A DNA stretch of 64,000 nt, taken from the NCBI RefSeq assembly GCF_900106535.1, contig NZ_FNOH01000004.1:62001-126000 (forward strand), in the 5' to 3' direction. This stretch comes from Myxococcus xanthus (GTDB lineage Bacteria; Myxococcota; Myxococcia; Myxococcales; Myxococcaceae). A program made the position numbers and the translations under genes. The notes under the pieces were generated by a model, which was not told where the DNA came from, searched no databases, and saw only the letters and a program-made list of their open reading frames with translations. Positions 23,924 through 32,968 of the stretch are shown one piece after another (position 1 is the stretch's first letter; the number at the start of each line of letters is the position of its first letter).

Positions 23924-25843
23924 TCAGAACTCGTATCGGAAGACGACGGGCGCTCCCTGCGTTCGATGCCTGGGAAACGTCCAGGCGCCTATCTTCTGCT
24001 GCATGCAACGCACGAGCGACGTGCCTCGCAGCCACGGCGTCTCGGTGGTGATGGACTCCACCTTCCCGCTCGGAAGGACGCTCAAGCGCAGGACTGCCCG
24101 GTCCCCCTCCTGCGGCGGCGCGGACTGCTCCCGGGCACACGCCGCCAGCTCCGAACGCCGGGCATGCACCACCGCGAAGACGGTGGCCAGGTCGAGCGAC
24201 TCGCGCGGCGCCGTCGGGTCGGGCGGAACATAGACGGTCGGCTTGTGGTGCTTGGTGGCGTTGGGCCCTGGGCCGGAGAGCACGCGGTCGAAGTCCGCGT
24301 CGGGCCCCAGGTCGTCCTCCGAGCTGCCAGCCGTCGCGGCTTCCGCCACAGTCGTCGCGGGCCGCTTGGCTGGCTCCGGCTCCGGAGCAGGCGCCACGGA
24401 GTGCTTCCCGATGACGAAGGCCACGGCGACGTCTCGCGAGGAGAGACTGCCCGTGGGCCGCTCGAAGACGCGCTCTTCCGGCGACGGTCGTCCGCCGCCA
24501 GTCGCGGCGCGCGCCGTGCTCTCCGTGCCGGTCAGCTCCGGCACGCGGCCTCCGCGCTCGACCGAGACAGCCGAGAGCGCGGGCGTCGAAGGGCGTGTGG
24601 GCTCCTGCACCGGGCTCGGGTCGCGCGCGCTCTCGGCGGCCGACGTCGCGACGCCCGCGCCGCGGAGGCCAGGACCCGCGCTGCCTGTGCCGCCCACTGA
24701 CGTGGAGGAACCCGACGCCGTGCCGCCAGCCGCGACCGCTTCTGGCGTGGGCGCTGCGGCCACCGGCTGTTCCACGGGCGGCGGCGCACCGGAGCCACGC
24801 GTCGTGTCCACGGCCTCACCGGGGCTCGAGGCACCACGGCCAGCCCCAACGCCCAGGACGCTCAGCGCCAGGGCCACCGACACGCCGCCGATGGCACCAC
24901 CCGCCAGGATGAAACCCAGCCGGCGCTTGCGACGCGCGCGTTCCTCGGGGGACGGCGACGCGAGCACCGCGTGGGTTCCCACGGGCTCCGCCACGGGCAT
25001 CGGGTCCGGCGCAGGGGCTCCGTGCGCGGCGAAGTCACTCGCGGCCGGCACGGTGACAGGTTCCGGTGCGAGCGCCGCGACATCAGCTTCCGGAGCAGGC
25101 CCGACGACAGCGCCCGCGGCCGGAGCCCTTGGCGCATCCACAGAAAGTGATGCGCCGGAGGCCTGCGTCTGCGGCATGGCGGCAGCGCTCACCGCGGGAG
25201 TGGCCACGACGGCGGCAGGGGCAATGGCCGCGAAGGGGGGCACCACCGTGCCCGGTGCGTTCAGGATCACCCGCTCCGTGGTGGCCTCGGACACGTCCAC
25301 CGCGCGCGCAACCGGGGGCATGAAGGCCCCGGACGCTTCCGGCGGAATGGGCGGAGGTCCCGCGGGCACGGCTGGCGGCAGCAGCGCGGAAGCGAGTTCC
25401 GGGATGTGCCCCAGGGGCAGCCACTCACTGAACCCCTCGCGCCAGCACAGGGAATCAAAGCCCAGAAAACCCCGCTCCACGTGGGCCTTCAGGTCCGCGA
25501 GGTCGTGAGGACCGTAGGCCGCGCCGCCCGCAACGAAGTACCAGGCATGCTTCACGACGGGCGCGGCTTCCTTCGGCGGCGCCTCCTCTTCGCCCAAGGT
25601 GGACGCCCGTGAACGGCCCGCGCCCCGGTGCAGTCGCTCCGACTGCGTGGCCTCGCGGTAGCGCGGCTGCGCGCTGGGCCGGGTACGAAGGCTCTTGTCC
25701 GTGCGCAGCTGGCCCACGATGGCATCCAGCTCCGCATCCGACACGCCATCCAACACGGGCGAATCGCCCTCGTCAGGGCGCTCTGGGGCCACCTCCCGGG
25801 CGTTTCCCGGGTTGGCGTTGTCTTCCCCTGAGTTGCCGGCCAT
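23924..25843 (-). CDS. GYF-domain protein with AgmX/PglI-type C-terminal domain
   Basis: 639 residues from the ATG at 25843 (AAGGAG seven bases upstream). A GYF_2 domain near residues 100-147 (HAWYFVAGGAAYGPHDLADL, then GFSEWLPLGHIPEL). Long Ala/Pro-rich spacer, one transmembrane helix (about 310-335: FILAGGAIGGVSVALALSVL), another Pro/Ala/Ser-rich spacer, and at 540-639 the TonB-like AgmX/PglI C-terminal domain (RRSELAACAREQS, LRLSVLPSGKVESI, IGAWTFPRHR). In Myxococcus, proteins of this kind belong to the Agl-Glt gliding machinery (GltJ/AgmX), but similar paralogues exist with no known role, so AgmX itself is not claimed. Confidence 0.82.
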   Translation of the reverse strand: MAGNSGEDNANPGNAREVAPERPDEGDSPVLDGVSDAELDAIVGQLRTDKSLRTRPSAQPRYREATQSERLHRGAGRSRASTLGEEEAPPKEAAPVVKHAWYFVAGGAAYGPHDLADLKAHVERGFLGFDSLCWREGFSEWLPLGHIPELASALLPPAVPAGPPPIPPEASGAFMPPVARAVDVSEATTERVILNAPGTVVPPFAAIAPAAVVATPAVSAAAMPQTQASGASLSVDAPRAPAAGAVVGPAPEADVAALAPEPVTVPAASDFAAHGAPAPDPMPVAEPVGTHAVLASPSPEERARRKRRLGFILAGGAIGGVSVALALSVLGVGAGRGASSPGEAVDTTRGSGAPPPVEQPVAAAPTPEAVAAGGTASGSSTSVGGTGSAGPGLRGAGVATSAAESARDPSPVQEPTRPSTPALSAVSVERGGRVPELTGTESTARAATGGGRPSPEERVFERPTGSLSSRDVAVAFVIGKHSVAPAPEPEPAKRPATTVAEAATAGSSEDDLGPDADFDRVLSGPGPNATKHHKPTVYVPPDPTAPRESLDLATVFAVVHARRSELAACAREQSAPPQEGDRAVLRLSVLPSGKVESITTETPWLRGTSLVRCMQQKIGAWTFPRHRTQGAPVVFRYEF

Positions 25844-26123
25844 CGACCCGCTCCTTGATTCCATCCGGTCCCGATTAAGCCGCACCATCAGACCTCACCC
25901 AATGGAATGCCACTACGGCGATTCGTCAACGGCGAGCATCTGCGCGGAGGTGGACACAGCCCCCACGTGGGACGGAGCCATAGCGTAGTTCCCATGGCCC
26001 ATCTTCGTACAATGCCCCGACTGTGCGGTATGGACACACAGTCGTCGACGCGCCGCGCTTGAGAGCGAGAGCAGTGCCCTCACACCTCGCGGCACGCGCC
26101 GGCACACCCCACTCCCCGGGCGA
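25844..26123. other. Intergenic stretch, nothing recognised
   Basis: About 280 bp between the GYF-protein start and the truncated phosphatase fragment on the same strand. It should hold the promoter of the GYF gene and, if the phosphatase gene is a remnant, its lost 3' part. Reading its minus strand did not show the motifs expected for the rest of a PP2C domain, so that part seems deleted or replaced rather than frameshifted. Confidence 0.45.
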
Positions 26124-26330
26124 TCAAACAGAGGACTTCGTGGGCGCGGGCAACACCAGGCCGAGCATCTCCTCCGCCAGCATCTGCGCGGCCACGGGCC
26201 CGTGCCCCAGCGCGTCCACCACCGCCACCAGCGTCCGGGCGCATTCCTGGCGCACCATGAAGCCGTCGCCATTCTCCAACGCCCCCACCTTCGGACGGGA
26301 GCGGTGGGCGACCGCGAGCCTCACAGCCAC
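26124..26330 (-). pseudogene. Truncated RsbX/SpoIIE-type PP2C phosphatase fragment
   Basis: 68 residues. The sequence VAHRSRPKVGALENGDGFMV then TLVAVVDALGHGPVAAQMLA is the N-terminal third of a SpoIIE/RsbX-type PP2C phosphatase, with the first metal-binding Asp motif (DALGHG). Normal members have about 190-200 residues; this one stops after PAPTKSSV, so the later catalytic Asp residues are missing. It overlaps the end of the upstream anti-sigma-kinase gene by 10 bp, as rsbX-type genes often do, supporting a once complete partner-switch operon. Alternatively a real short protein, but no such family is known to me. Confidence 0.6.
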
Positions 26331-26989
26331 ACCTCGAAGTCCACCTGCGTGCCCGTCGGGCCGGTGCGCACGTCGAAGCGGTCCGCCAACCGCTTCACGC
26401 CCAACAAGCCCAGGCCCATGCCCGTCTTGCTCTTGTACGTCCCCGACAGGACGCGCTCCAGGTCCGGGATGCCTTGCCCGGAGTCCTCGGCGCTGACACG
26501 CAGCAGCCGCTTGGGCGCAAGCTGCGGCGCGAGCTGGATGGTGCCGCCACCCGCATACGAAATCTGGTTGCGCGCCAGTTCACTCACCGCCGTGGCCACC
26601 TTCTGGCACTCGTAGCCGCGCCCGCCCAGGGATTCGCACAGCATCCGGGCGGCAAGCCGCGCGTGACTGGCGTCCGCTTCCGTGCGCACCAGATAGGTGG
26701 TCGCCCGAACCTCCGCCGAGGCGGAAGTGGCCGTGCCCTCCGGCCCCGCCGAGGGCGCGCGCTGCGCGCGAAGCTGCGCCATCATCTGCGGCCGGCGAGA
26801 AGGGTCCACGAAGTGGCGGGTGGCGGGTTCCAGCGCCTCGATGATGCGCGGCAGGTCCGCCGCGGTCGCCGTGTCCAGGGACAGTCCGAGGGACTCCACG
26901 GTGCCTCGCAGCACCAACCACGCCGCCGTCTCCGACATGAACTGCTGCAAGACGCGCAACAGCGCCGAGCACACCCAACCACCGCTCAC
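26321..26989 (-). CDS. RsbT-like anti-sigma/switch kinase with extra N-terminal domain
   Basis: 222 residues from the GTG at 26989, with AGGAGG five bases upstream; the start overlaps the previous stop (GTGA). An N-terminal helical domain of about 90 residues (LRVLQQFMSETAAWLVLRGT and RIIEALEPATRHFVD) is followed by a GHKL ATPase of the RsbT/RsbW type: SELARNQISYAGGG (N box), EDSGQGI, and GLGLLGVKRLADRF. Family role: serine kinase that phosphorylates STAS-domain antagonists or binds a sigma factor. No STAS protein is in this operon. Confidence 0.82.
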   Translation of the reverse strand: MSGGWVCSALLRVLQQFMSETAAWLVLRGTVESLGLSLDTATAADLPRIIEALEPATRHFVDPSRRPQMMAQLRAQRAPSAGPEGTATSASAEVRATTYLVRTEADASHARLAARMLCESLGGRGYECQKVATAVSELARNQISYAGGGTIQLAPQLAPKRLLRVSAEDSGQGIPDLERVLSGTYKSKTGMGLGLLGVKRLADRFDVRTGPTGTQVDFEVWL

Positions 26990-27408
26990 CCGTGCCTCCT
27001 TTTCGCCTGGACCACCACCCGCTTGCGCGCCAGCACCTCGAACCCTCCACCTTCGCGGTTGGCCACCTGGACGTCGTCGGTGAGCCGTCGCACCGCGGCC
27101 CCGCCTTCCCCCAGGCTGTCTCCGGGCAGCGGGCTTGGACGCCCTTCCCTGCCAGCAAAGAACCGGGATGGGTCCTCCATGCCAGGGCCGCGGTCGCGGG
27201 AGCGGATGAAGAGCCACTCAGCCTCGAGCCACAGCTCCACCCAGCCCCGGCCACCCGCGTGGCGCGCCAGATTGGTGGCCAGCTCGCTCACCACCACCGC
27301 CACCTCGGCGCTGGCTTGCGCCGTCAGGCCATGCTCACGGGCGTAGCGGCGGCTCAACGCGGCGGCGACCGCCGCATCCGACCTCAAGCGGATCTCGATG
27401 CTGAACAT
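26986..27408 (-). CDS. RsbT/RsbW-type serine kinase (GHKL ATPase)
   Basis: 140 residues from the ATG at 27408 (MFSIEIRLRSD), the usual start for the family; ATGs at 27447 and 27429 are alternatives. N-box VSELATNLARHAGG, RDRGPGMEDPSRFF, and the Gly-rich GDSLGEGGAAVRRLTDDV lid. Length typical of RsbT (about 135). It would phosphorylate a STAS partner, or sequester a sigma factor, in a partner-switch circuit. Coupled to the second kinase by overlap, with the phosphatase fragment as the third gene. The upstream about 300 bp to the next gene are non-coding as far as I can see. Confidence 0.82.
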   Translation of the reverse strand: MFSIEIRLRSDAAVAAALSRRYAREHGLTAQASAEVAVVVSELATNLARHAGGRGWVELWLEAEWLFIRSRDRGPGMEDPSRFFAGREGRPSPLPGDSLGEGGAAVRRLTDDVQVANREGGGFEVLARKRVVVQAKRRHG

Positions 27409-27706
27409 CGGCTCAACTTCTGAGAGCATGGGAGACACGAGCACCAAAAATCCAGCGATTCTTCAATATTTCAATGAAGCACCCTCAATGGAAGCACTTC
27501 CCCTCCGGGGATGTAAAGCGGCCCGCAGTCATCCTGGACCCGGAGCGCCCATCTCGGGAAAGCCTGGGTGTGAATGAGGGGTGTTCGTGAAGCGCGGTCG
27601 GGAGTTCAGCCCTTCATGGCGGGACCGCCGGGACTTCCACGAGGTGGCGCCGAGACCCGCATCCCCTTCGGGAGCGGCCTCCGGGCGCCTGCCTCGCGCA
27701 CGTCGC
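27409..27706. other. Intergenic region, no gene recognised
   Basis: About 298 bp between the RsbT-like gene start and the end of the amidotransferase-like gene, both on the minus strand. It includes a short AT-richer patch near 27450-27480 that could contain the promoter of the RsbT-like operon. The remaining frames are low-complexity shadows. I see no RNA gene or clear repeat. Confidence 0.35.
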
Positions 27707-28540
27707 TCACGTGCCGGACAGCTCGTGCATCTGCAGATCCGGCCCCACCGCCAGCGTGTGGCCATGAGCCAGCTCCACCCATCCCGTGGTGCGCTTGAGC
27801 GCGCTGGCCACCACCACGGTGCGACGGCGGCGGTGCGCTCCCACCGCGGGCTGCGTATCGGGTGTCGAGGGCGTCACCTCGCACAATTCGCATTCGGCCG
27901 CCCCCTCCAGCCGCGTGCAGTACAAGGGGTGCTCGCCGTACCGGGTCGCCGCCAGGAGGATGCCGTTGGTGGCCACCAGGTTGAGCGTGGGCGTGCGTGT
28001 CACGCCGGCCTGGGTCGCGGCCTGGGCCACCTCGCGCGCCGTGTCCGCCAGCACGCGTCCAGCGACCTCGGCCTCCAGCCGAGGATCCTCCGTGCGGCCC
28101 AGGTCGCGCAGGCGCCTGAGGAAGACGGCGAACAGCAGCTCCCCTTCGGTTCCGCCACGCACCTGACGCCGCAGGTGGTCCGGCAGCGACGCCAGCAACG
28201 GGGCGCGAAGCAGCTCGAAACCCTGTACGCCGCCATGAAGGGCGAACAACCAGCGCCGGGAGCGGAAGGGCTGGGTGTTCTCCTCCAGCGACAAGCCCAC
28301 GGGCAGTTGGCCGGCGTGGAACAGCAGCGCCTCCGATTCATGCGGGGGCACGAGCGAGTCCAGGGTCAGCTCCTCGCCACTGGAGAAGCGCCGCAACAGG
28401 ACCTCCTCCTGGGCGTAGGCTCCCACCCCCACGGCGTTCGCCCTCGGCTCTCCCTGGAGCAGGACCTGGCCTTGGAGGCGGTGCAGCTCACAGCGCAGCA
28501 GGTTCGGGTCGGACGTCAGAGCGGCGAGGATGACGGACAT
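27707..28540 (-). CDS. Class II glutamine amidotransferase-like protein lacking the catalytic Cys
   Basis: 277 residues from the ATG at 28540 (GAAGGGGG upstream). Overall layout fits YafJ/EgtC-like class II amidotransferases: a start strand MSVILAALTSDPNLLRCEL, HAGQLPVGLSLEENTQPF, ALHGGVQGFE, and RGGTEGELLFAVFLRRLRDL (usual G-x-T-D-S-E). The nucleophile of the family is Cys at residue 2 after Met removal; here it is Ser, so normal glutamine hydrolysis is unlikely. Two late Cys (AECELCEV) do not replace it. Probably a binding or regulatory relative; the substrate is unknown. Confidence 0.7.
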   Translation of the reverse strand: MSVILAALTSDPNLLRCELHRLQGQVLLQGEPRANAVGVGAYAQEEVLLRRFSSGEELTLDSLVPPHESEALLFHAGQLPVGLSLEENTQPFRSRRWLFALHGGVQGFELLRAPLLASLPDHLRRQVRGGTEGELLFAVFLRRLRDLGRTEDPRLEAEVAGRVLADTAREVAQAATQAGVTRTPTLNLVATNGILLAATRYGEHPLYCTRLEGAAECELCEVTPSTPDTQPAVGAHRRRRTVVVASALKRTTGWVELAHGHTLAVGPDLQMHELSGT

Positions 28541-28651
28541 GGATGAGTAAACCCCCTTCGCCATGAGAGATAATGGCCTCGGAGCGCCCCCTCAAGCCAG
28601 TGGGCGTGCTCCCTTGCACCCTCGCTAAGCCCTTGAAATGGCTGGGCTTTA

Positions 28652-28695
28652 TTGACACGGGAACGTTGACACCCGCTTCTGGGGGTGCCTAACCT
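28652..28695 (+). promoter_or_regulatory. Putative sigma-70-type promoter of the Hsp70/J-protein operon
   Basis: Two exact TTGACA hexamers at 28652-28657 and 28666-28671. The second is followed after 18 bp by TAACCT (28690-28695), a fair -10 for a GC-rich genome. It would give a leader of about 45 bases before the ATG at 28746. Seen directly; activity is inferred. Confidence 0.5.
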
Positions 28696-28745
28696 CCGTG
28701 CCCTTCACCGACGGACCTCTGATGAAGGTCCTCACCGGAGACGGA

Positions 28746-30353
28746 ATGGCGGACGACATCGCAATCGGCATCGACCTGGGCACGTCATTCTCGTGCGTGG
28801 CGGTTGTCCAGGACGGCCAGCCCACCGTCATCCCCAACGAGTGGGGAGAGACGACTCACGCCTCCTGCGTCTCGTTCCTCGAGGATGGCTCGGTCCTGGT
28901 CGGTAACGCGGCCAAGAAGAACATCATCACCAACCCCGAGCAGACCGTCTATTCCGCCAAGCGCCTCATCGGCCGCTACTACTTCTCCGACGAGGTGAAG
29001 AAGGCGCAGGCGGTGATGCCGTACCGCATCGTCGAGGGCGACAACAACTCGGTGCGCATCGCGATGAACGAGCACTCCTATTCGCTCCCGGAGATCAGCG
29101 CGCTGGTGCTCAAGGAGCTGAAGGCGGTGGCGGAGACGTACCTGGGCCAGGAGGTGACCAAGGCCGTGGTCACCGTGCCCGCGTACTTCAACGACAACCA
29201 GCGCCAGGCCACCAAGGACGCGGGCCGCATCGCCGGCATGGAGGTGCTGCGCATCCTCAACGAGCCCACCGCCGCGGCGCTCGCGTACGGCTTCGGGCGT
29301 GACGTCAACCAGCGCGTGGTGGTCTACGACCTGGGCGGCGGCACCTTCGACGTCTCCATCCTGGAGATTGGCAAGGACGTCTTCGAGGTGCTGGCCACCG
29401 CTGGCGACACGTACCTGGGCGGCGACGACTTCGACGACCGCATCATGACGTGGCTGGCGGATGACTTCCTGGCCCGCACGCGCCTGGACGTGCGGCAGAA
29501 CAAGTTCTGCCTGCAGATGCTCAAGGAGGCCGCGGAGAAGGCGAAGATCGACGTGGGCCAGACGGGCTCCGCGGAGATTCTCTGCCAGGGCATCTGCCAG
29601 GACGCCGACGGCAACGTCATGGACCTGCGTGGGCAGCTCAACCAGGACCAGTTCAACCGCATGGTGATGGACCTGGTGCAGCGCACCTTCAAGGTGTGCG
29701 ACGAGGCGCTGCAGAGCGCGCGCCTGACGGCTGCAGACATCGACGCGGTCATCCTCGTGGGCGGGCCGACGCGGCTGCCCATCATCCGCAATTCGGTGAA
29801 GCACTACTTCCAGAAGGAACCGCTGGAAGGCATCAACCCGGACCAGGTCGTGGCCATGGGCGCGGCGCTCCAGTCGCACGCGCTGCTGGACAGCAAGACG
29901 CAGACGTTCCTGGTGGACGTCACGCCGCTGTCGCTGCGCATCGGCACGGTGGGTGGGTACACCGAGAAGATCATCGACAAGAACACGCCGGTTCCCATCG
30001 ACCGCTCGAAGACGTTCACCACCAGCCGCGACGGCCAGGAGAAGGTGAAGATTCGCGTGTACCAGGGCGAGTCCAACCGCGCCGACGAGTGCGAGATGCT
30101 CGGCGAGTTCGAGTTCGCGGGCTTCCGCATCGGCTACCGCGGCGAGGTGAAGATTGAGGTCACCTTCGAAATCAACACGGATGGTCTGGTGCACGTGTCC
30201 GCGTGCGACACGGCGACGGGTCAGAAGACGTCGACCTCCATCACCCTGTCCTCCGGCATGAGCGAGGCCGATATCCAGCAGTCCATCCAGGCCAACCGGA
30301 ACATTCGGCTTGCTGGCCACAACAGCGACGACCTGCCCGCCGCGGCGCAGTAA
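28746..30353 (+). CDS. DnaK/Hsp70-family chaperone without C-terminal lid
   Basis: 535 residues from the ATG at 28746 (CGGAG five bases before). Full Hsp70 nucleotide-binding domain: [62 protein letters not shown]. Substrate-binding beta domain follows the [14 protein letters not shown] linker region. It ends at about 535, whereas DnaK has about 638; the alpha-helical lid is missing after the [13 protein letters not shown] segment. The next gene encodes a J-domain protein, its likely partner. Myxococcus uses special Hsp70 homologues (SglK, StkA) in social motility and exopolysaccharide control; I cannot say which, if either, this is. Confidence 0.9.
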   Translation: MADDIAIGIDLGTSFSCVAVVQDGQPTVIPNEWGETTHASCVSFLEDGSVLVGNAAKKNIITNPEQTVYSAKRLIGRYYFSDEVKKAQAVMPYRIVEGDNNSVRIAMNEHSYSLPEISALVLKELKAVAETYLGQEVTKAVVTVPAYFNDNQRQATKDAGRIAGMEVLRILNEPTAAALAYGFGRDVNQRVVVYDLGGGTFDVSILEIGKDVFEVLATAGDTYLGGDDFDDRIMTWLADDFLARTRLDVRQNKFCLQMLKEAAEKAKIDVGQTGSAEILCQGICQDADGNVMDLRGQLNQDQFNRMVMDLVQRTFKVCDEALQSARLTAADIDAVILVGGPTRLPIIRNSVKHYFQKEPLEGINPDQVVAMGAALQSHALLDSKTQTFLVDVTPLSLRIGTVGGYTEKIIDKNTPVPIDRSKTFTTSRDGQEKVKIRVYQGESNRADECEMLGEFEFAGFRIGYRGEVKIEVTFEINTDGLVHVSACDTATGQKTSTSITLSSGMSEADIQQSIQANRNIRLAGHNSDDLPAAAQ

Positions 30354-30374
30354 GGCCGCGACTCGACCACGCCG

Positions 30375-32954
30375 ATGTCCGAGCCTTCAGACCCCAGCGC
30401 CGGCAAACCGCCGGGAGCAACGCCCGGGACACCGGCCACGCCCGCCCGGCCGGCAGTCCCGCGCGTGACGGCCGCCGTCCCCGGCCCCGTCACGCCCGGG
30501 ACGATTCCGTCGTCGCCCGCCGCCAGCGCGCCGACTCCGCCGCCTCGGCCCCAGGGAACACCTCTCGCACGTCCCACCGGCGTGACGCCCCCGGTGCCGC
30601 CCCGGGCCACGACGACGGGGATTCCCACGGTGCGCACGGGCGCTGGAGAGGGTGCGCCTTCCACTCCCGGACGTGCGACGGCGCCGGGTGCGAGTCCTGC
30701 GGCGGCACCGGCACGTCCGGCGTCGGGTGCGGTGCCGTCTGCGCCGGGTTCGGGGAGTGCGCCGCGAGGCACGCCCACGACGCTGCCTGCGATTCCTGCT
30801 GTGGGTGCCGCGACGAGTCCTGCCGCGAGGCAGCCGGCAACTGGCGTAGTGCCTGGGCCGCGGAGTGCTGCTGGAGATGCGCCATCCGCCGCGGTCGCCA
30901 CGACGGCGGTGCCGCGCCCGGCTGGAGCTGGCACAGGGACCTTGGCGTCCGCGCCGGGTACGGCGGCTGGCGCGAGTGCAACTGGCGCTGACGCTCGGAC
31001 ATCCGTGCCGCGTTCGGCGCTCGCGAACCCTGGCGCGCAGGCGCCCACGGCTCCGCAGGGCACTAGCGGAGCTGACGCGCGGACACCCGCGCCGCACCCG
31101 TCCGCCGGAGCAGCGGGGGTTGCCGCGCCCGTACCGCGTCCGGCCACCGGAGCAGCGGGAGCCGCCACGCCCGTACCGCGTCCGGCCACCGGAGCAGCGG
31201 GAGCCGCCACGCCCGTACCGCGCCCGGCCACCGGAACAGCGGGGGCTGCCACGCCCGTGCCGCATCCGGCCGCCGGAGCAGCTGGGGCTGCCACGCCTGT
31301 GCCGCATCCGGCCACCGGGACAGCGGGAACCGCCACACCTGTACCGCGTCCCCCTGCCGGTGCAGCGGGAGCCGCCACAGCCGTACCGCGTCCGCCTACC
31401 GATGCAGCGGGGGCCGCCACGCCCGTACCGAGCCAGGTGGCGGGCGCAGGCGCCAACACACCTGTCCCCCGCGTGCCCCCTGCGGGCACCACTACGCCCG
31501 CTTCGCGACCTGCACCGGCCTCCCCCGCCGCTGGCGCGAGTACGCCCGTGCCACGCGTCGCGACGGCTGGCGCCACTGCCACTGGAGCCAACACGTCCGC
31601 CCCGCGCCAGGGCTCGAATCCCAATGCGGCGGGGGCACCGACGCCCGCGCCTCGCCCGGCAGGTGGAGGAAACACGCTTCCTCCGCGCCCGGCCGGTGCA
31701 GTTCCTCCGGCGCAGCGACCCACCATGGGCGCAATCCCCGCCGTTGCCCCTGCCATCGCGCCCGTGGGTGCAACAGCGTCGCCAAGCTCGGCTGGTGTCG
31801 CTCCCCCCATCGCTCCCGTGGGTGCCTCCGCTCCACTCGCGGGCGCAGTGCCCTCCATCGCACCCGTGGGCGCTCCAACTTCGCCCGCATCGACAGGCGT
31901 CGTCCCCTCCGTTGCCCCGGTAGCGCCCCGCGCTCCGGCCCAGACGAGGACTGTCCCGCCCGTCGCCCCGGCAATCCCCGCAGCCGCGCCGCAGGCAGGC
32001 GCCGTACCTTCCGCACCGGCGCGCGCCCAAGGAACAGCACCGACGCTGAGGCCGCCTCCCGTACTCGCGCTGGGACAGGTTGTCCCTCCCGTGACGCCCT
32101 CCACGGCCCCACAGCAGAAGCCCGGTGCCCGGCCCACCATGTCCCTCCCAGCGCTGGTGCCCGCCGGCGCCACGCCGCCGCGCCCTCCCCCATCCGTGGC
32201 GCCCGCCGTTCCGTCCGTGGCGCCCGCCGTCCCAGGCATCGCACCGCTGACGCCGGCCCCACACGCTCCATCCGGCGCGGTGCCCTCGATTCCTTCCGTG
32301 GCGCCCATCGTCCCGTCCGTCGCCCCGGCTGCGGCCACGGCGGTCACGCCACCGCCGGCGCCTGCTGCGTCAACGGACCTGGGACTGGACATCCAGCAGC
32401 TCGCCGACCTGGAATCGCGCTGCGCGAAGCTGGACCAACTCGACTACTTCGAAGTGCTCATGCTGGAGAGGACCGCCACCCCCGCGGACATCAAGCGCGC
32501 CTTCTACCGGGAGAGCCGCACCTACCACCCGGACCGCTTCTTCCACATGGACTCGAAGGAGCTGAAGGAGCGCATCAACGATCTCTACAAGCGCGTCACC
32601 GAGGCCTACTACGTCCTGCGCGACGACACGAAGCGCAAGAAGTACGTCGTCGACGTGACGGGCCCCGAGCGCGCCCAGAAGCTGCGCTTCACCGAAGCCT
32701 CCGAAGCGGAGACCAAGGCCGCCGCCAAGAAGGAGCAGGAAGAGCAGATCGGCACCCACCCCAAGGGACGCCAGTTCTTCCAGCAGGCGCAGAAGGACGC
32801 GGACGCCGGCAACTGGTCCGCGGCCGAGCGGAATCTGAAGATGGCGCTCACCTATGAGCCCTCCAACGCCCGCTACAAGGAGCGGCTGGCGGAGGTCCAG
32901 AAGCAGTCCCAGGACGAGGCGCGCGACAAGGGCGGCTCGTTCAAGATCCGCTGA
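30375..32954 (+). CDS. J-domain protein with ~670-residue Pro/Ala-rich repeat region
   Basis: 859 residues, 22 bp after the Hsp70 gene. Residues 5-670 are almost only Ala, Pro, Gly, Thr and Val, including eight 14-residue tandem repeats. The J domain is at about 686-745: LDQLDYFEVLMLERTATPAD, then the HPD triad (718-720) in YHPDRFF, and ending at LRDDTKRKKYV. The last about 100 residues hold a basic/acidic helix and a TPR-like unit (AEAERNL-type pattern, NWSAAERNLKMALTYEPSNA). The J domain would stimulate the neighbouring Hsp70; the disordered stretch may act as a flexible tether, bristle or condensate-forming tail (inference). Confidence 0.85.
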   Translation: MSEPSDPSAGKPPGATPGTPATPARPAVPRVTAAVPGPVTPGTIPSSPAASAPTPPPRPQGTPLARPTGVTPPVPPRATTTGIPTVRTGAGEGAPSTPGRATAPGASPAAAPARPASGAVPSAPGSGSAPRGTPTTLPAIPAVGAATSPAARQPATGVVPGPRSAAGDAPSAAVATTAVPRPAGAGTGTLASAPGTAAGASATGADARTSVPRSALANPGAQAPTAPQGTSGADARTPAPHPSAGAAGVAAPVPRPATGAAGAATPVPRPATGAAGAATPVPRPATGTAGAATPVPHPAAGAAGAATPVPHPATGTAGTATPVPRPPAGAAGAATAVPRPPTDAAGAATPVPSQVAGAGANTPVPRVPPAGTTTPASRPAPASPAAGASTPVPRVATAGATATGANTSAPRQGSNPNAAGAPTPAPRPAGGGNTLPPRPAGAVPPAQRPTMGAIPAVAPAIAPVGATASPSSAGVAPPIAPVGASAPLAGAVPSIAPVGAPTSPASTGVVPSVAPVAPRAPAQTRTVPPVAPAIPAAAPQAGAVPSAPARAQGTAPTLRPPPVLALGQVVPPVTPSTAPQQKPGARPTMSLPALVPAGATPPRPPPSVAPAVPSVAPAVPGIAPLTPAPHAPSGAVPSIPSVAPIVPSVAPAAATAVTPPPAPAASTDLGLDIQQLADLESRCAKLDQLDYFEVLMLERTATPADIKRAFYRESRTYHPDRFFHMDSKELKERINDLYKRVTEAYYVLRDDTKRKKYVVDVTGPERAQKLRFTEASEAETKAAAKKEQEEQIGTHPKGRQFFQQAQKDADAGNWSAAERNLKMALTYEPSNARYKERLAEVQKQSQDEARDKGGSFKIR
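31107..31442 (+). repeat. Eight tandem 42-bp repeats within the J-domain gene
   Basis: Eight head-to-tail 42-bp units, in frame, encoding variants of the 14-residue motif GAAGAATPVPRPAT. Units 1-3 are nearly identical; later ones drift (His for Arg, Pro-Pro for Ala-Thr, last unit partly degenerate). The gradient suggests expansion from one end by slippage or unequal crossover. No spacers between units. Confidence 0.9.
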
Positions 32955-32968
32955 CGGCGGCGGCGCCC

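Noticed and set aside
31107..31442. CRISPR-like direct repeats
   Set aside because: Units are contiguous with no spacers, multiple of three and coding in frame.
30221..32392. Minus-strand low-complexity frame opposite the J-domain gene
   Set aside because: Gly/Thr/Ala-rich repeats follow from the 42-bp array read backwards; no start signal or domain.
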